Shown: positions 46,537 to 59,600, counted from the stretch's first letter. The stretch: DNA of 64,000 nt from Daldinia sp. FL1419 (GCA_025201765.1 MU623431.1:62001-126000), one strand, 5' to 3'. The notes: generated by a model from the letters alone, not told the origin. Numbers and translations: made by a program.

Positions 46537-47705
46537 ATGGCGAGTCCCATAGAGATTACGTCAGCCGAGCAGTTTAAAGAGCTGTTAAAAAGCTCGAGGA
46601 TCGTAGTGGCAGATTGTAAGTTGGCCTACCCGATACCTTTATTCCCTACTATCAATTTGCCCCGCCATCGTCATCATCTTTACGAGTTACAACGCGAAGC
46701 TGACAAATTACCCCGACGCGCAGTCTACGCGACCTGGTGCGGGCCTTGCACTCAAATTGCACCCTTTTACGAACGATTATCGAAAACCCTCTCACGTCCC
46801 AAGGTTGCGACGTTCGTCAAAGTCAACACGGAAGCCGAAGGAGCCAAGGCGGTTGCAACTGAATACCGTATCACAGCTCTACCAACCTTTATAGTATTTC
46901 GCGATGGTTCAGTTGCCGAAAGGGTTACAGGCGCCAACCCAAAGGAACTCCAGACCATTGTTGAGAACCTAAGTCAAAACATCGAAAATGCCAAGCAAGG
47001 GGAGGGTAGCGACAGTGGTTACTCGGCAGGCACCGCTTGGAGAGGAGCTGATCTACCCCGAAGCTACACGGACGTCACGGGCACCGTTGTTAAACCGCGA
47101 GCGGAGCTGTTGAACGTCGAATCGAGCCGCTTTTCCGTTGTAAACCTCTTCGACTCGAGCAAACCTTCGGCGTTATCTAAGGATAAGGCCTCGGATGGTA
47201 AGATAGATTGGATAGAAAGTGACGTAGACGAACAGCTGCTTCTCTACGTTGCATTCAACTCTAGTATTAAGCTCCACACATTGCAGGTATATAAATTTAT
47301 TCTATCACGCGTAACTTGGGTAGGAAACTAATGATTCTCTAGATTACCTCTCTACCGCCCGAGGAGAATGAGGATGATGAAGACGAGCCACCGATGAGAC
47401 CCGGAACCCTCAAGCTCTTCGCAAATCCACTGCACAATCTAGATTTTAGCGAGGCTGAAAGTGCCGACGCCGCTCATGTCATCGAGATTCGCGAGAGCGA
47501 CTGGAACTCTAACGGTACTGTGAGTCTGGGAATGGGCCCACGATTTGTCCGGTTTCAAAACATCACTAGCCTTGTTATCTTCGTTCAGAGCGGCGCCGGC
47601 AGCGGCGATAAAGTCCGATTGGACCGAATAAGATTTATTGGCGAGTCTGGCGAGAAAAGGGAAATGGGGAAACTTGAGAAGATCGGCGACGAGCAAGGTG
47701 AATAA
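46537..47705 (+). CDS. Thioredoxin-PITH protein (TXNL1-like)
   Basis: Three exons, 46537-46615, 46724-47286 and 47343-47705, give 334 residues. The N-terminal thioredoxin domain (1-110) has the redox motif FYATWCGPCTQIAPF with Cys32 and Cys35 and the cis-proline region TALPTFIVFRDG. A short linker leads to the PITH domain (about 160-320), recognised from DLPRSYTDVTGTV near its start, DEQLLLYVAFNSSIKLHTLQ and GMGPRFVRFQNITSLVIFV. In human TXNL1 the PITH domain docks on the 19S proteasome near Rpn11, and the thioredoxin part reduces client disulfides. A similar proteasome-linked cytosolic and nuclear role is inferred. The first intron interrupts the domain just before the CGPC motif. Confidence 0.95.
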
Positions 47706-49010
47706 AGTGCGACAAGAAAAGAAAAAAAGATGGGTGGGCAGACAAGCACCAATCGCAGGTTCGATGAGTTATGACCAATGCGGGCAGCGAATGGAATGCG
47801 ATAAATAGAGTTGGAATGCCATGAGACCGCATTTATATAGATAAATGGTATCAATCTATGACCGGAATACTCATTATGACTTTCCATTCTCGTCCACAGC
47901 CACAGAAAACGCAGGAGATGTTGACAAGGTCATGATTGGCATACGTGTCTATCCATCTATTTGGTGTCACCACCGACCATTGCGTGAACCAACCGGTTTA
48001 CTCCTTGCTTCGACATTGATTGGATTCTATTAATCTGCAAATCTAGTTGGTTGTCATGTTTAGTTCTGACCTCATCACCACCATCACGGATTCGCATTAT
48101 TTTTCCTCATTACTATGATCAGTGATATATTTAACATGTCAAGATGATATTTAAACAGCACGCCACTGCGTTGAGTAAGCACCGTCAGGGTATTCCTTGG
48201 AATTGCAGTAGCGATATCGTTTCCGGACATTATCCTCGTCTAGCAGTAAAATAAAATAAAATTAACCAACTAGTCTCTCGTAAGCTGAGCTATGGGAATA
48301 GGCTGTCGTGATCTTTTATGTCCAGCATCTTCACTGCGGTTCGAAGAAGCGACCAAAGGCTTCGAAATCGAACCGACATCAGAAGTGAAGTCGCCGGCTT
48401 GCAATTTTAATTACTCTGTGGCATGATTGACGCTATGTATCCATGGAGGTATATTCCACTGAAGGAAGAAGGGATTCGAGCAACACGGGAAATGTGATAT
48501 CATGCCAGCCGCACGAAGAAAAAAAAAGAGAAAAAGGAAAATGAAAATTTGTCGCATCGCGCTCGAGTTTTGATTTGCTCTGTTAGCGTCGGCACCAGCT
48601 GCGAGTTTCACATGCAGGTGTCAACTGGGCCTGTTTGGGCTGCCGGTACTCGCGCTAGAGCGACAACCGAGTGGGGGACTCATCGACGGCAGATATTCGG
48701 GCATACTAGTATTACCTACTAGTTATATTAAGTAGAGGTAGTTAATAGGTAATATTAATTAAGTATCGTTCCAGTACTGTACCTATAATAAGTCCTGTAT
48801 AATATACTGTAAAGACCTAGCGAGAGCAAGAAGGAAGTACCTACGATTAAGTAATCCGATCGTTGTCCCAGGAACTTTAATAATTCTTCCGATGTTTCAT
48901 TGCTTCCAGCTTTAGAGATTTGCTCCACCTCTCGTCGCATTGCGCATCAAATTGAAAGCAGGTTCAACTCAAGGTAAATTCAATGTTCTTGAAACGAACG
49001 GAAGGATCAA

Positions 49011-49070
49011 GTCGATCCAAGTCAATCCAGGTCAATCCAGGTCAATCCAAGTCCAATCCAAGTCCAATCC
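49011..49070 (+). repeat. Tandem decamer array, GTCAATCCAG-like
   Basis: Six contiguous units: GTCGATCCAA, GTCAATCCAG twice, GTCAATCCAA, then the slightly longer GTCCAATCCAA and GTCCAATCC. Units differ by one or two bases. The array is non-coding in all frames of interest. Confidence 0.8.
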
Positions 49071-50060
49071 ACCTTTTTCTCCAACGAATTACTACAAATG
49101 TACGGATCCGTACTACAAACGTAGTTGTTTCCCCGTCTCGCGAAATCTAGACGCCGTTCTTATTTAATCGAAGACCCTTGGAACAGCTAGTCCCGGAACG
49201 ATCATGCTGTTTTTCTAACTAGTTTTTAACTGGTCTTTGATACATAACCTGTACTTGGTTTTTTAATATATCCGTCCACTTGGATCCTTTCCATCGTCCA
49301 TAACCCAGACTTGTTATACAATCCTAGACCGTTTTTTTCCCTGTTGTCCATCCTGCCATCCCGTACACCAGTACACGGCGCCATCCCCCGCAGCCCGTAT
49401 CCCCCCCGTCAAGTGTAAAGTGGAAAAATAAGAAGAAGTGGGAGTGGGAGTGGCAGTGGGAGGGGCATACGTGTGCATGTCCATCCTAACCTAGGGGTGA
49501 AAAAAATAATTACGGATACCTCCTATAGGCTTTTAGGCCAACTCTGTCTGCCTGTATCCAGTGCGTATCCGACTCCTTTTACAACTCTTTCGCCGAGAAA
49601 GGGGCTTCAGGGTTTCGGGGGCTGTTAATGTAGGTAGTAGCTAATAGATTTCGAACCATTGGCAAGCCTCGTCTACAGCCCCGATTCTGGCATGTCTGCG
49701 CGCCATCCTTTTGTCATGTTCTTGTCGTCGAACCCCCAATTTCTCCCCTCATGCAACGTCACTCAGCAGACTACGACCACTACTAATGGTATGGTGCTAC
49801 TTATATGGTACTATATGGACTATGGGTACTACTACGGTATAAATCCCACCAGCACGGGGCTTTATTAAGTCGTCAGAAGCCGCACACACAGTAGCAGCGC
49901 TAGCAACCCCCCCTAAGTCGACGTCAGCTGCTCTAGCCTCCGTCTTGGATATGATAGTCTGCTGCGTGATATCTGCACGTGTGCTACAGAAGCAGGGTTC
50001 CAACGTAGTACGAAAGAAAGGCGAACCAGCGTTGGAAGAAACCAAAAAAAGAAAGAAAGG

Positions 50061-50078
50061 AAAAAAAAAAAAAAAAAA
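50061..50078 (+). repeat. Poly-A tract
   Basis: Eighteen consecutive A residues preceded by GAAAG repeats. No sign of an adjacent retroposon or target duplication. Confidence 0.75.
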
Positions 50079-50800
50079 GCCTGTCTAACGTGGTATACAG
50101 CATTAATATCCAACTTAATTGTTCCATTTATAGACCTGTTCCGACCGTCGCATGCCTCGACTCCCTATTCGTCTACCGGCCAACGCATGGTAAGCTCTCT
50201 ATCTATCGTCTCGTCTCAAAAAATCATTTCACAGCTATCGTAGTAGTCTTATTAACCCGGCCCATTTCATAGGATTCTCCAGCACGCTTCAGCTTCCCTT
50301 TTCAGGAACTGCCTCGCTACGTTGGTTGTACGTCAGCGCCCCCCCGACTATTGTAGCTGATTGTATGTATTGTCCGTTGTTGTGCGTATTGTGCCATCAC
50401 CCCCATGTCTCTTTCTGGAAGGTTTCCGCCGCTCAAGCGTCCTCTTAGAATTGTTAGCTCGTCGCCTTTGGTCTCTGCTCACAAGTCCGTCCCATACCCG
50501 CATGACTGGCTTTAAACTATTTGCTCTTGCCCCCAACCTTTTTCCATCTGAGTAAAGAAGCAAAAAGCTTTGCAAGCCACCCCTTTCCATTAGCGGCTCC
50601 CATTGTCTCTAATATTCTGGAGACGCCGACCCATGTGATCTAGCATCCTACTCATTTCTAGGTACATATTCCACCAGTGACCATAGTTAACTCTTAAATC
50701 TCATAAACATCTTACATCATATGTTGGCTCGGCTCCTTCTTGGTTAACCCTGTGAATAAAATCTGCTCCTTTTTATTCCTCTTGGATTAGTCCGCCTTTA

Positions 50801-50830
50801 CTCTCTCTCCCTCTCTCTCTCTTTCTCTCC
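50801..50830 (+). repeat. CT-rich microsatellite
   Basis: CTCTCTCCCTCTCTCTCTCT and flanking pyrimidines, about 550 bp upstream of the 2EXR ATG. CT tracts like this are common in fungal promoters. Confidence 0.7.
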
Positions 50831-51374
50831 CATCAGCGTCAGAAAACGTCATTGGGTTTTCATATTGGATTTAGTGGCAGAGTTAAAGAGAAACGCAGCG
50901 TAGTAATTAAACTCGTGGCTTATTGCCCGAGGCCTCCCCACGCCGGTTTTAACAATCCGCCTTCGTGGCCAAACTCACTGTGGACAACTTACGGCGACGT
51001 GGATCGCCCGCCACTCCTCGTAAAAAGCATATACGAGAAACCCGATATAGAGTACCCGGCGAGACAATTAATTTAGACGAAGGATCTTGGGGCTGAAGTG
51101 GAAGCCTCGGGAACCGTTGCTGATAGATCAAACAGCTGAGAGCGCTTCGAGGCTGTGGCTGGCAGGAGTTTTGCATTGGCTTCTGCCAGTTAGCCACATT
51201 CGTATCGAGCCTGACGTTTCTACGGCGCCGGATCGACTCAAGAGTAAGCGGAGGGAAGTTATTATTTAGAAGTTCGGTGCGAAAGATAAGGGGGAAGAAA
51301 AAAGAACCCACAGAACTTGGATATTTTATGCGGCATAGACGGCAGCAATACATTCACCAATACGACGACTCACG

Positions 51375-52325
51375 ATGGCTTCCGAACCTACCTTCCCGCA
51401 ATTTGGAAAATTGCCGATGGAATTACGGGATATGATATGGGGTTATGCCCTTCCTGAGCCGAGAGTTTTTGAGGTCCTCGATTCTCCATCGTCGGCGCAA
51501 TCACAAACGACGCCTTCGGGCCGTTTGATGTTTGCCGACGTCCGTAACGAGCCGCCGCCCTCTATAGCACGAGTTTGCCGCGACGCCCGGCAGGCGGTCT
51601 TGCGTCGCTACAAGCCCATCGCATTTTCCGGGACAGTCAAGCATCTGGATCTCTGCCGAGACATCATCCTACTCGACTCTTACTTACAGGTTAAGAGGCT
51701 TCTCAAAGTGATCCGTCTCCTAAGCCAGATTGAACCCATCCGTCGGAGCGTTACTAGGCTGGCTCTTGGCACATCATGGGGATTACACACCGGATTGCAT
51801 CTACGAATGTTTCACCGGAGCGTCCAAACGAAGCGCAACATGGCCCGGTTTCTCGAGTACGTGTCCAAATTTCGCCAGCTCGAAACTATCATCCTTGTCG
51901 TTTACCAGCGCTCGGCCTTTGGGCTCCGGCTTAAGTGCTGCGGCCCCGATCGTCCGCGTAGCCTACCATGGCGCCATTACGACTTGTACGAATCGTACCA
52001 TTTTAACTTCAACGTCAACTTTAACCTTGATAACTACTGGCTGCGCCGGCCGTACCAAAGCAGGCTCGTTCGGTACGACCCCGAGGATGATAGGACGGAA
52101 GCGGAAAAGTTGCAGCAGTCTTCCTTACCGAGACATTCGAAGCAATGCGTCCACGATCCGCAACCGCGAGGGTACCAGGTCCACGATTTGAAGGGCACGT
52201 TCGAGAGCTGGCTGAAGAAATTTGCGGAAGACGAGACTTTGGGACCGTCGTTGAAGGTGCCGGGCTTGGAGACGGCTACTCTGACTTGGATTTACACCGG
52301 CGTTCGCAACGAAGGATTTTATTGA
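51375..52325 (+). CDS. 2EXR domain-containing protein
   Basis: A single exon of 316 residues with ATG at 51375. The opening FPQFGKLPMELRDMIWGYAL is the hallmark of the fungal 2EXR domain, an F-box-like motif expanded in filamentous fungi. It is followed by PPPSIARVCRDARQAVLRRY and HLDLCRDIILLDSY, which are typical of the same family. The C-terminal half is Tyr/Arg-rich and less conserved, with a Tyr/Asn-rich stretch (YHFNFNVNFNLDNYW). No signal peptide. The domain's role is not established; a ubiquitin-ligase adaptor function has been suggested only by similarity to F-boxes. It is convergent with the DUF3500 gene. Confidence 0.88.
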   Translation: MASEPTFPQFGKLPMELRDMIWGYALPEPRVFEVLDSPSSAQSQTTPSGRLMFADVRNEPPPSIARVCRDARQAVLRRYKPIAFSGTVKHLDLCRDIILLDSYLQVKRLLKVIRLLSQIEPIRRSVTRLALGTSWGLHTGLHLRMFHRSVQTKRNMARFLEYVSKFRQLETIILVVYQRSAFGLRLKCCGPDRPRSLPWRHYDLYESYHFNFNVNFNLDNYWLRRPYQSRLVRYDPEDDRTEAEKLQQSSLPRHSKQCVHDPQPRGYQVHDLKGTFESWLKKFAEDETLGPSLKVPGLETATLTWIYTGVRNEGFY

Positions 52326-53157
52326 ATGGGATTGCAAACGGGAGCATACTAGCACGGCGCTTTTAGGTTGGACTGTTTTGTGCATGTTTATAGACTACAA
52401 CATCATCATCATCGCTATCGTCATCGCCCTTTGGGAGACTTGGAAGTCAATACGGGTCATGGTATTTATGCATTGTTCGAATTATACAGAATATATATTT
52501 TTGCATTAACGCTGCTGCTGCTACTGATGCTACTACTGCTACTGCTTTTACTTGTTAATGTGACGGATTATTTACTTACGCTAACAAGAACCGGACCTAG
52601 GCGCGTTCGTTTATATTTTTCTTTTCGTTATCGCCCGGCAGGCGAGAGGAAGCAGGCTGGCCTTGGGTCCGTGTATGCACCGCGGTCCTTTGGGTAATGG
52701 TATTACCTACAACTAAGTAATCCCCATCCGTCTCTTGCAGTGTCCCCGCCGATCCACCAGACCCGCGGGGGGGTTCGAGCAAATTATGTGGTTTTTAGGT
52801 CGTCCGACTTGAAGGGTAAAAAAGGACGGGTCCCCGTCCTGCAAGCCACTCTGTCGTAGCGGCGGACGAACAAGCGAGGAAGAAGCAAATCATGGAGGGA
52901 CCCGGCGTGATCGTGGTTTTTTATTCTTTATTTTATTTTTTTAGAAGGCGGATAGGACTACGCGCAGGAGAGGGGTTTACGGTCTGCTGTGTATAAGGTA
53001 CCTAGGTATTAGGTATGTATATGATATGGGATAGGATGGGATGATGCTCCGCCGGCGGGCTCGCGTGTGGATTGCAGAGAAGGGGAGAGGGGGAGAGGGG
53101 GAGAGCCCGCTGTTTTACGCGCCGTGATACGGCTCCGTGGCCGACCCGGGTTCGACG

Positions 53158-53222
53158 CCGGGGCGGCAGAGGAGGGAGAGGGAGAGGGAGAGGGAGAGGG
53201 GAAGGGGACAGGGGGAGGGGGG
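53158..53222 (+). repeat. (GGGAGA)n purine tract
   Basis: A long G/A-only stretch made of GGGAGA units ending in a G-run. A related GGGGGAGA run precedes it at 53080-53107. The G-rich strand could form quadruplex-like structure. Confidence 0.7.
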
Positions 53223-53729
53223 TTTGCAGGGCTGCATGCTTACGACTTACAATGTCTACCTGACTTGACTTGATCTTAGGTGCCTTTGCTTACCTAGGTG
53301 CCTTAGGGATTCCAGACTGCAGACCGGAGGGCGATTACCTAGTTGGCGCGGTGGCAGGTCCAGGTTCAGGTCTAGGTCCCGGTTCGGGTTTAGGTAGACT
53401 AAAACTGGATTATACATACATATGCGGCCATGGTGGAGATTGGGGTTGGGCTGGGCTGCGTTGAGCCCCTCTCTTTGGTTTTCTCTCTTTTTCGTGCGTG
53501 CGTTGGAGTTGGAGTTGGAGTTGGAGATGGAAGTGGTGCGAGGTGAGGTGGTAGAGAGATGGCGGGATGGGATAATATAGATGGGTGATTTGGACTGCGT
53601 CTTGCTGCGTTGATCATTTTACTACATATGCTATGTAGGCCTAGTTAGGAGGTATGTAAGGTATATACTAGGTTATATATGTAGGCTAGATATGTAGGTA
53701 TGTGTATAAGGGATGCAAGTCTGTCTATA

Positions 53730-53768
53730 TGTAGGTAGGTGCCTAGGTAGGTGCCTAGGTAGGTATGT
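53730..53768 (+). repeat. TAGGTAGGTGCC tandem 12-mer
   Basis: Three near-perfect units of TAGGTAGGTGCC ending TAGGTAGGTATG. They are part of a 53640-53830 stretch filled with TAGGTATG-type words. Confidence 0.75.
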
Positions 53769-54290
53769 ACGAACGTGGGATGTTGAAATTCGTTCGTACG
53801 TCTACTAGGGGGTCTAGGTATGTGTTGTTCCGTGGGGCGAGGGACGGACTGCATTTACATACATACCTCGTGCATACCTGCATTGTACGATGTTTCTAGA
53901 TTGTGTCTGATGATCTGTTTGGACGTGTTAAACATAGATTAGACTTCGTAGGGCGGGTCTGAGGCGTGTGGGTGTTAATAGTATATCAATTATGCATATA
54001 TCTCATGCAAACACGGGATTGAAATAGATGAGTTTTGTCCGGTTTCAACGGACAAGGGTCTGCGGGATGGAATTTACACGACGGCAATGCGTGTTAATAT
54101 CACAGAATTGGTCGTATGAAAGTAGAACTACCTACTATAGTAGTCTCGTACGAGTATGCATGTCGAGATAGAGTGCATAGTGCATACGGTATCACCAACG
54201 AGCCCCTTTTCATATCCTTTTCATATCCAACTCCACATCCTAGTTCTGCCAACGATATATACGCCAAGACACACAGAGAAGAGACAGAGA

Positions 54291-55677
54291 TTACTCCTCC
54301 CAGACATAATCCTGCTCCACTGCTGGCCCGATCTGACTCCGTAGCGCAAACCCATAGTCCCCCGCATTCGGCGTCCGCAGCAAAGTATGTACGTGAAACT
54401 TGGCCGGCTCGGCGTTGCTCAAGAACACGCCGGAGTGGTGATCAAACTCGACCAGCACGACCGGGCTCTGGATGCGGTAATAAAACGGATCCGCGTCGCC
54501 GTGGCCCCCAATCCACGAGAAATACGTCTCGTCGAAGCGCTCCGCGCAATCCCGTATCTTGAGCTCGCGAGACCGGGACGGTAAGTACAAGAGATATTGG
54601 AATAGAATCCCGCGCACGATATCCTGCTGCGTGGCGGATAATTTCCCCACGAGTATCCCCTCGTACGGCACGACGCGATTATCGCGATATGCACCGCATA
54701 AATGCCTCTGGTCGTCGTGATTCCACCGGCCCCGCGGCATCTTCGGATCCTTCATCTTCTCATAAACCGTAGCGCGTGCCTTATCCTCCTCACCCAAACT
54801 CTGCATCAACTCCAGCCCCAACCTCTCCTCCTCGTGCAAAATCCGCGTCCCCTTAAACGGCCCGTCGTCGATAATGTTGGGCTCCGCACCGGTAAACCAC
54901 GGGGACACGACGATTTGGGCCTTATACAGAAACACGCTGAGACACAAGTGGTGGCCGTAGAATGAAAACCCCCAAGGCCGGTCTTTGGACGGCCGCCCGA
55001 AGAACACAAAGTTGTAGCTGTGCTCGTTCATGACTTTTGGCGCGTTGACTAGTTCGCCGAGGAAGTGGTTAATGCGCATAGCTGCGCGCGCCTTCTCGTA
55101 CCCCTCGGGGGAAAGAGTTGTCTTTAGGACGGCGAAGACGGACTCGCGCAGCGAGGGGGTGAGTTCATCGAGTCGGATGCCCTTGTCGCTGACGAGGAAC
55201 TCGGGGTTGGACCATGATCGCCACTCGGGCGAGTCGATGTGCAGGAGTGTGCGAGCGGTCTGCTCGGGACTCAACTGCGAGATCACAGCGTCGGCGTCGG
55301 CGGCAATGGCAGCGACTGGGACGCCTTCGTCGCGGATATGAAAAAGGTTGGGTTGTACGGTGCCTGGCAGTTGTTAGCCTTATAAGATTGTCCCGCTGAC
55401 TTGTAGTATATTACCCCTTTTACAACTCATAGAAATTAAAAGGCAGTGAGGGAATATACATACCATCACTCGTCACCCCCTTAAACGGCTCCTCGAACAA
55501 CTTCCGCCAATGCACGTATAATCCGTATAACCACGGTGGTCGATGGTGCTCCAGTAATTCTTTTGCGTGGCCGTACGCATCGTTCTTTGCGATGGCCTGA
55601 AACCGCGGTGTATTTAGATCTGGTAGATACTGCCGAAAGCTCTCACGCTGAACATCCTCTGTCGTCTGAGATGTCAT
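54291..55677 (-). CDS. DUF3500-family protein
   Basis: Two exons, 55677-55464 and 55363-54291, give 428 residues, with a 100-bp intron. Family landmarks are the YNFVFFGRPSKDRPWGFSFY stretch with GHHLCLSVF and SPWFTGAEPN. The central LGLELMQSLGEEDKARATVY and the C-terminal SPVVLVEFDHHSGVFLSN with HVHTLLRTPNAGDYG complete the DUF3500 pattern. Conserved His residues in GHH and FDHH could bind metal, but this is inference because the family lacks a defined activity. No signal peptide is visible. Start is the ATG at 55675-55677. It lies downstream of SWR1 on the same strand. Confidence 0.88.
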
Positions 55678-56629
55678 CTTAAAATGGACAAGAGCTCCTC
55701 AGTTAAAGATTTGGCATAGCCTGGATTATACTGGATTATATTTATAAGTACCGTTGTTTTTTTATCTCTTCTGGCGTGAATGCCAAGCTATACGAATCTG
55801 TACCAACTTCACAACCACCCTTCCCATTCATCAGTTTCTAATGATGTTTTTTTTAAAGAGAAATTGTAAATTATACCGAGCCGTTCAAACGAGGTAAACA
55901 TGAAAGTATGAAAACATGAAAACAATTAACGTCTCGGGACTACCCGCTGCTAACTCGACAAGTCGAACGGTTCGTCGGTTCTCCTTGGTGGATCCTACGC
56001 GGGGAAATATATCGGCTTTTGTTTAGAGTAGTGACCATCGTTTGCCGGCGTCGCCATCTATCCCAACCCCCCCCCCCCCCTAGCGTCACTTCATGCTACC
56101 AACTAACCTACCTAGGTACTTACCTATGTTAGGTAGGCACCTACACAATTATACAACCATTATACAACCATTAGTTTGTAAAAGTGGTGAATTCCGCCGC
56201 GAGCGGTCATCTCTCGTCTTTTCGTCGCGTTATTATCTACTAGTACTTCCTGGTTCGTACAGATGCAGGGTTCTAATTGCTCCTTTTTTTCCATGACTTC
56301 CCCCAACTCCAACTCGGAATAAGCCTGTCATACCAACGCGATGCAAAGTCCTTTCAATACGCCGCCTTACCCTTGTGCTCGCCCCGTGCAAAAAGAAACA
56401 CGCCAATATATGCAACGTATAAAACCTGTTTCCATGCCTATTTTCCAGTATTCATCGCGTACTCTCTTGCCCTTACAACCGACGTCTTTGCCTCTTCCTA
56501 ATATTGACCTCCCGAGCTGACATTGAACTCCTCAACAGGCAGTTTGCTTGTCCAAATCGCCACCTTCCCCTGAAGCATTTGGCTATGAGGAATTTATTGC
56601 GCCTAGGTAGCTAGGTTGTATGGCTTTCA
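55678..56629. other. Intergenic: DUF3500 promoter and SWR1 3' end
   Basis: 952 bp without a gene, containing a run of 14 C residues (56067-56080) and CTACCTAGGTACTTACCTAT near 56107-56126. Confidence 0.45.
56067..56080 (+). repeat. Poly-C tract
   Basis: Fourteen C residues in a row in the DUF3500 upstream region. Confidence 0.75.
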
Positions 56630-59600
56630 TCAACGCTTACGAGTATCTTTGCCTTTCTTGCTCTTGCTCTTCTTCTTATCCTTGGGGAGTTCCAATGCCG
56701 TTCCTTCGAGCTGTTTCCCCATCGTAGTAAGCATATAATCGTCAATGTTGTGAACAGTCTCGCCCCAAGCGTTATCCTCAATCTCTTCGCCAAGGCGGTC
56801 TGCATCTGCGGACTGAGAGTATAGGCCAAGATTTGACTTTCCGGTGCCCGGTGCAAGCGATCCATCTCGGGTTACGGGAGTGCCCAGCCTAGTACTTGAA
56901 GAGCCGGACGCACTTCCAGTCGCCGGTTTTTCAGCAAAATCAGCTTCGTCCTCTTGTATCTCCTTTTCTGCAACGTGAGCAGCATCTACGTCTTCGCGGT
57001 CTTCGGCTTGCTCGAGAACCCGACCGACGGTACGTTGATCGCTGTTCTCTACGCCGCCAAGAACGCGGTCCATCGCGTCACCGACCACGTCAGTCTCGTC
57101 CGGGGTGCCGCCAATAACGTCACGCACCGAGAGCTTGTTGAAGTAATCGGTAGTGAAGCCACCTTCTTGAATAACGACATCGTCCAACATTTGCTTCTGG
57201 CTTGCTTTACGAAGAATGTTCGCCTCGATAGTGTGCTCGCTTACGAGACGGTAGATATGCACGTCCCTCGTCTGGCCGATGCGATGACATCGATCTTGAC
57301 ATTGCTTGTCCATCGCAGGGTTCCAGTCTTGGTCATAAAAGATGACAGTATCAGCTCCAGTCAAGTTGATGCCCAAGCCGCCCGATCGCGTAGATAAGAT
57401 GAAGCAAAGAATGCGCGTGTCATGATTGAAGCGATCTGTTAGGATTTGCCGCTGTTCTACTTTCGTAGCACCGTCAAGTCGCAGGTATTTGTGTCCATGA
57501 ATGTTGAGGAACTGTTCGAGAATATCGAGTACTTTTGTCATCTGTGTAAAGATTAGGGCACGATGGCCGCCTGATTGTAGCTTACGAAGGAGACGGTCGA
57601 GCGCCTGCAATTTTCCACAGTCATATTGGAGGAGTCTCTTATCGGGAAATTGGATGCTGAGCCTCATGCGGGCTTCATGCCAAGGGTCAAGCGGCGCTTC
57701 TTTTTGCATGAACGGTGAATAACGGATTGGGGCTGACAACTTGAGATTCGTTTCGTTAAATATCTCAACACCACTAGAACCGAGTACAAAACGGTCAAAA
57801 TCCCGAGTAATAACAGCTGGAGTGACACAAGCGAACTTGGAGATGATAGTCTTCATGGACGCGGCGCGCTGATCAAGCGTAGGCACCATCGATCTTAAAA
57901 CCAGGGAATCTTCTTCAAACCAACTCATAATCTTCTGTGGAATCCTTGGACGGGGCTTATGTGGTCGCACACTGATACCAAGAGTCAGGAAGTCCGTAAG
58001 CTGTTTGCCATATATCGGACGTTGTTGCCGTCTAAGTGCATTCAAATAGACGCAATGTTGTAATTCTTCGTAACGGCCCCATCGTGCCGCGCTTTCTAGG
58101 TATACGATATTGGATTCTACAGTAGTGGGATCCAAATTCGTATAAGCAGCCTGGGCCCGAGCTTTTTGGGCTTCGCGGAGGTCCATTAAGGGGCGGTGGG
58201 CGCTAAGCTGGTAAACTCGGTCGCACACTGATCTTGATAAACCCTCGTATTGGACTGGGATAAGATTCAGAAAACTCTTGCTGACGATTTTCATGGGGTT
58301 TCGCTCGAGTAACTTCCCCCGGATAAGGCTCTCGTTCGCCTCGTAATCGGCTAAAACGGATTTACGCTGTCGGAAGGATGTCATAATCGGACGCTCAACG
58401 AAGAGGTCAGGATGGTTGCAGACTTTACGTAGTTGCATGAGGCAGTTTATAACAGATATATAGTTGCCCGAAGAAAGGGCCTCCCTAGTGTCTGTACGGG
58501 CTAAAAACCCGTCGTATAATTCACGCTGCCTGCGTGATAGTCGACAGAATTCGACGTGCTCGTACTTTGCTGGCATTTGTTTCTCGACATCTGCTTTTAG
58601 TCGCCGAAGGAGATAAGGCCTGAGCACCTTGTGAAGTTTGGCGATGATCGCACGAGCTTCATCATCCATCTGCTCTCGGCCACTTTCTAAAATCTGCGAT
58701 TCTGGTTTATGGAACCAGTCCTGGAACTCTGCTAAATCCGCGAACCCGCCGACCCCATTCTCGGACGGCATCAAGAAAAAGAGTAACGACCACAACTCGG
58801 TCAAGTTGTTCTGTAACGGCGTGCCCGTAAGTAGGAGCCTTGCTCGAGTATTGAATGTGAGTAATGTCTGCCAGCGTTTGGACTTGAAATTCTTGATATT
58901 ATGTGCCTCGTCGAGAATCATATAATGCCATTGTCTACGCTTGAAGACCTGTTGATCTTGTAGAACAATCTGGTAGGATGTGATGCACACATTCCACATG
59001 TCATCCGTTTTCCATCCTTGGCGCTTTCGTTTACGCTCATCAATACTGCCATAATATGACAGAACTTTAAATCCCGGACACCACTTCTTGAATTCCATCT
59101 CCCAATTCAACATGACACTAGTCGGGACAATGACGAGATGCGGACCCCATACTTCATGGTGACAAGCTAGGTGAGCTAAGAGAGCAATCGTTTGAATAGT
59201 CTTTCCAAGGCCCATCTCGTCTGCAAGAATACCATTGGTTTGATTCCTGTAGAGACCAGCGAGCCAATCCAAACCATAGTGCTGATATTCACGCAATGTT
59301 CCTCTAAGTAAAAATGGAACGTCCGTCCTCGGTACCTGATACTGAGGCGAACTTGATCTGCTTGCGCCCGACTTGACGATAGAAGACGCCGTGTCGACTT
59401 CCGATGGCTTGGTATCGGATGTCCTGGGTGACTGACTCCGATCACGGCTAGGAGGGCTCGTAATAGCATCCGTATCTGATGTTGCTTGTGGCTGGTCCAA
59501 TGGCGCATTTACGGCTTCAACACTTGGCACCGCTCTCACTTTCGGCTCAACTGCTACAGACGACGTACTCTTACTAGACTCCTGCTTGGCTTGCTTGACG

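Larger units (their letters stand above)
47706..51374. other. 3.7-kb gene-poor region
   Basis: No supported protein gene. It includes a tandem decamer array (49011-49070), an A18 run (50061-50078) and a CT-rich tract (50801-50830). Several short frames on both strands do not persist and lack recognisable motifs. The right end probably holds a long 5' leader and promoter of the 2EXR gene. Non-coding RNA genes cannot be excluded. Confidence 0.5.
52326..54290. other. Convergent 2-kb spacer rich in simple repeats
   Basis: No supported gene. It contains trinucleotide CTG/CTA repeats at about 52509-52545, a GGGAGA-type tract (53080-53222), hexamer-like GGTTCA/GGTCTA units (53355-53397), TTGGAG repeats (53504-53528) and TAGGTAGGTGCC repeats (53730-53768). 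The density of simple repeats is the highest in the window. Confidence 0.5.

Noticed and set aside
48940..49167. A 75-codon frame covering the decamer array
   Set aside because: It exists because the repeat lacks stops in that frame. The translation is repetitive with no family.
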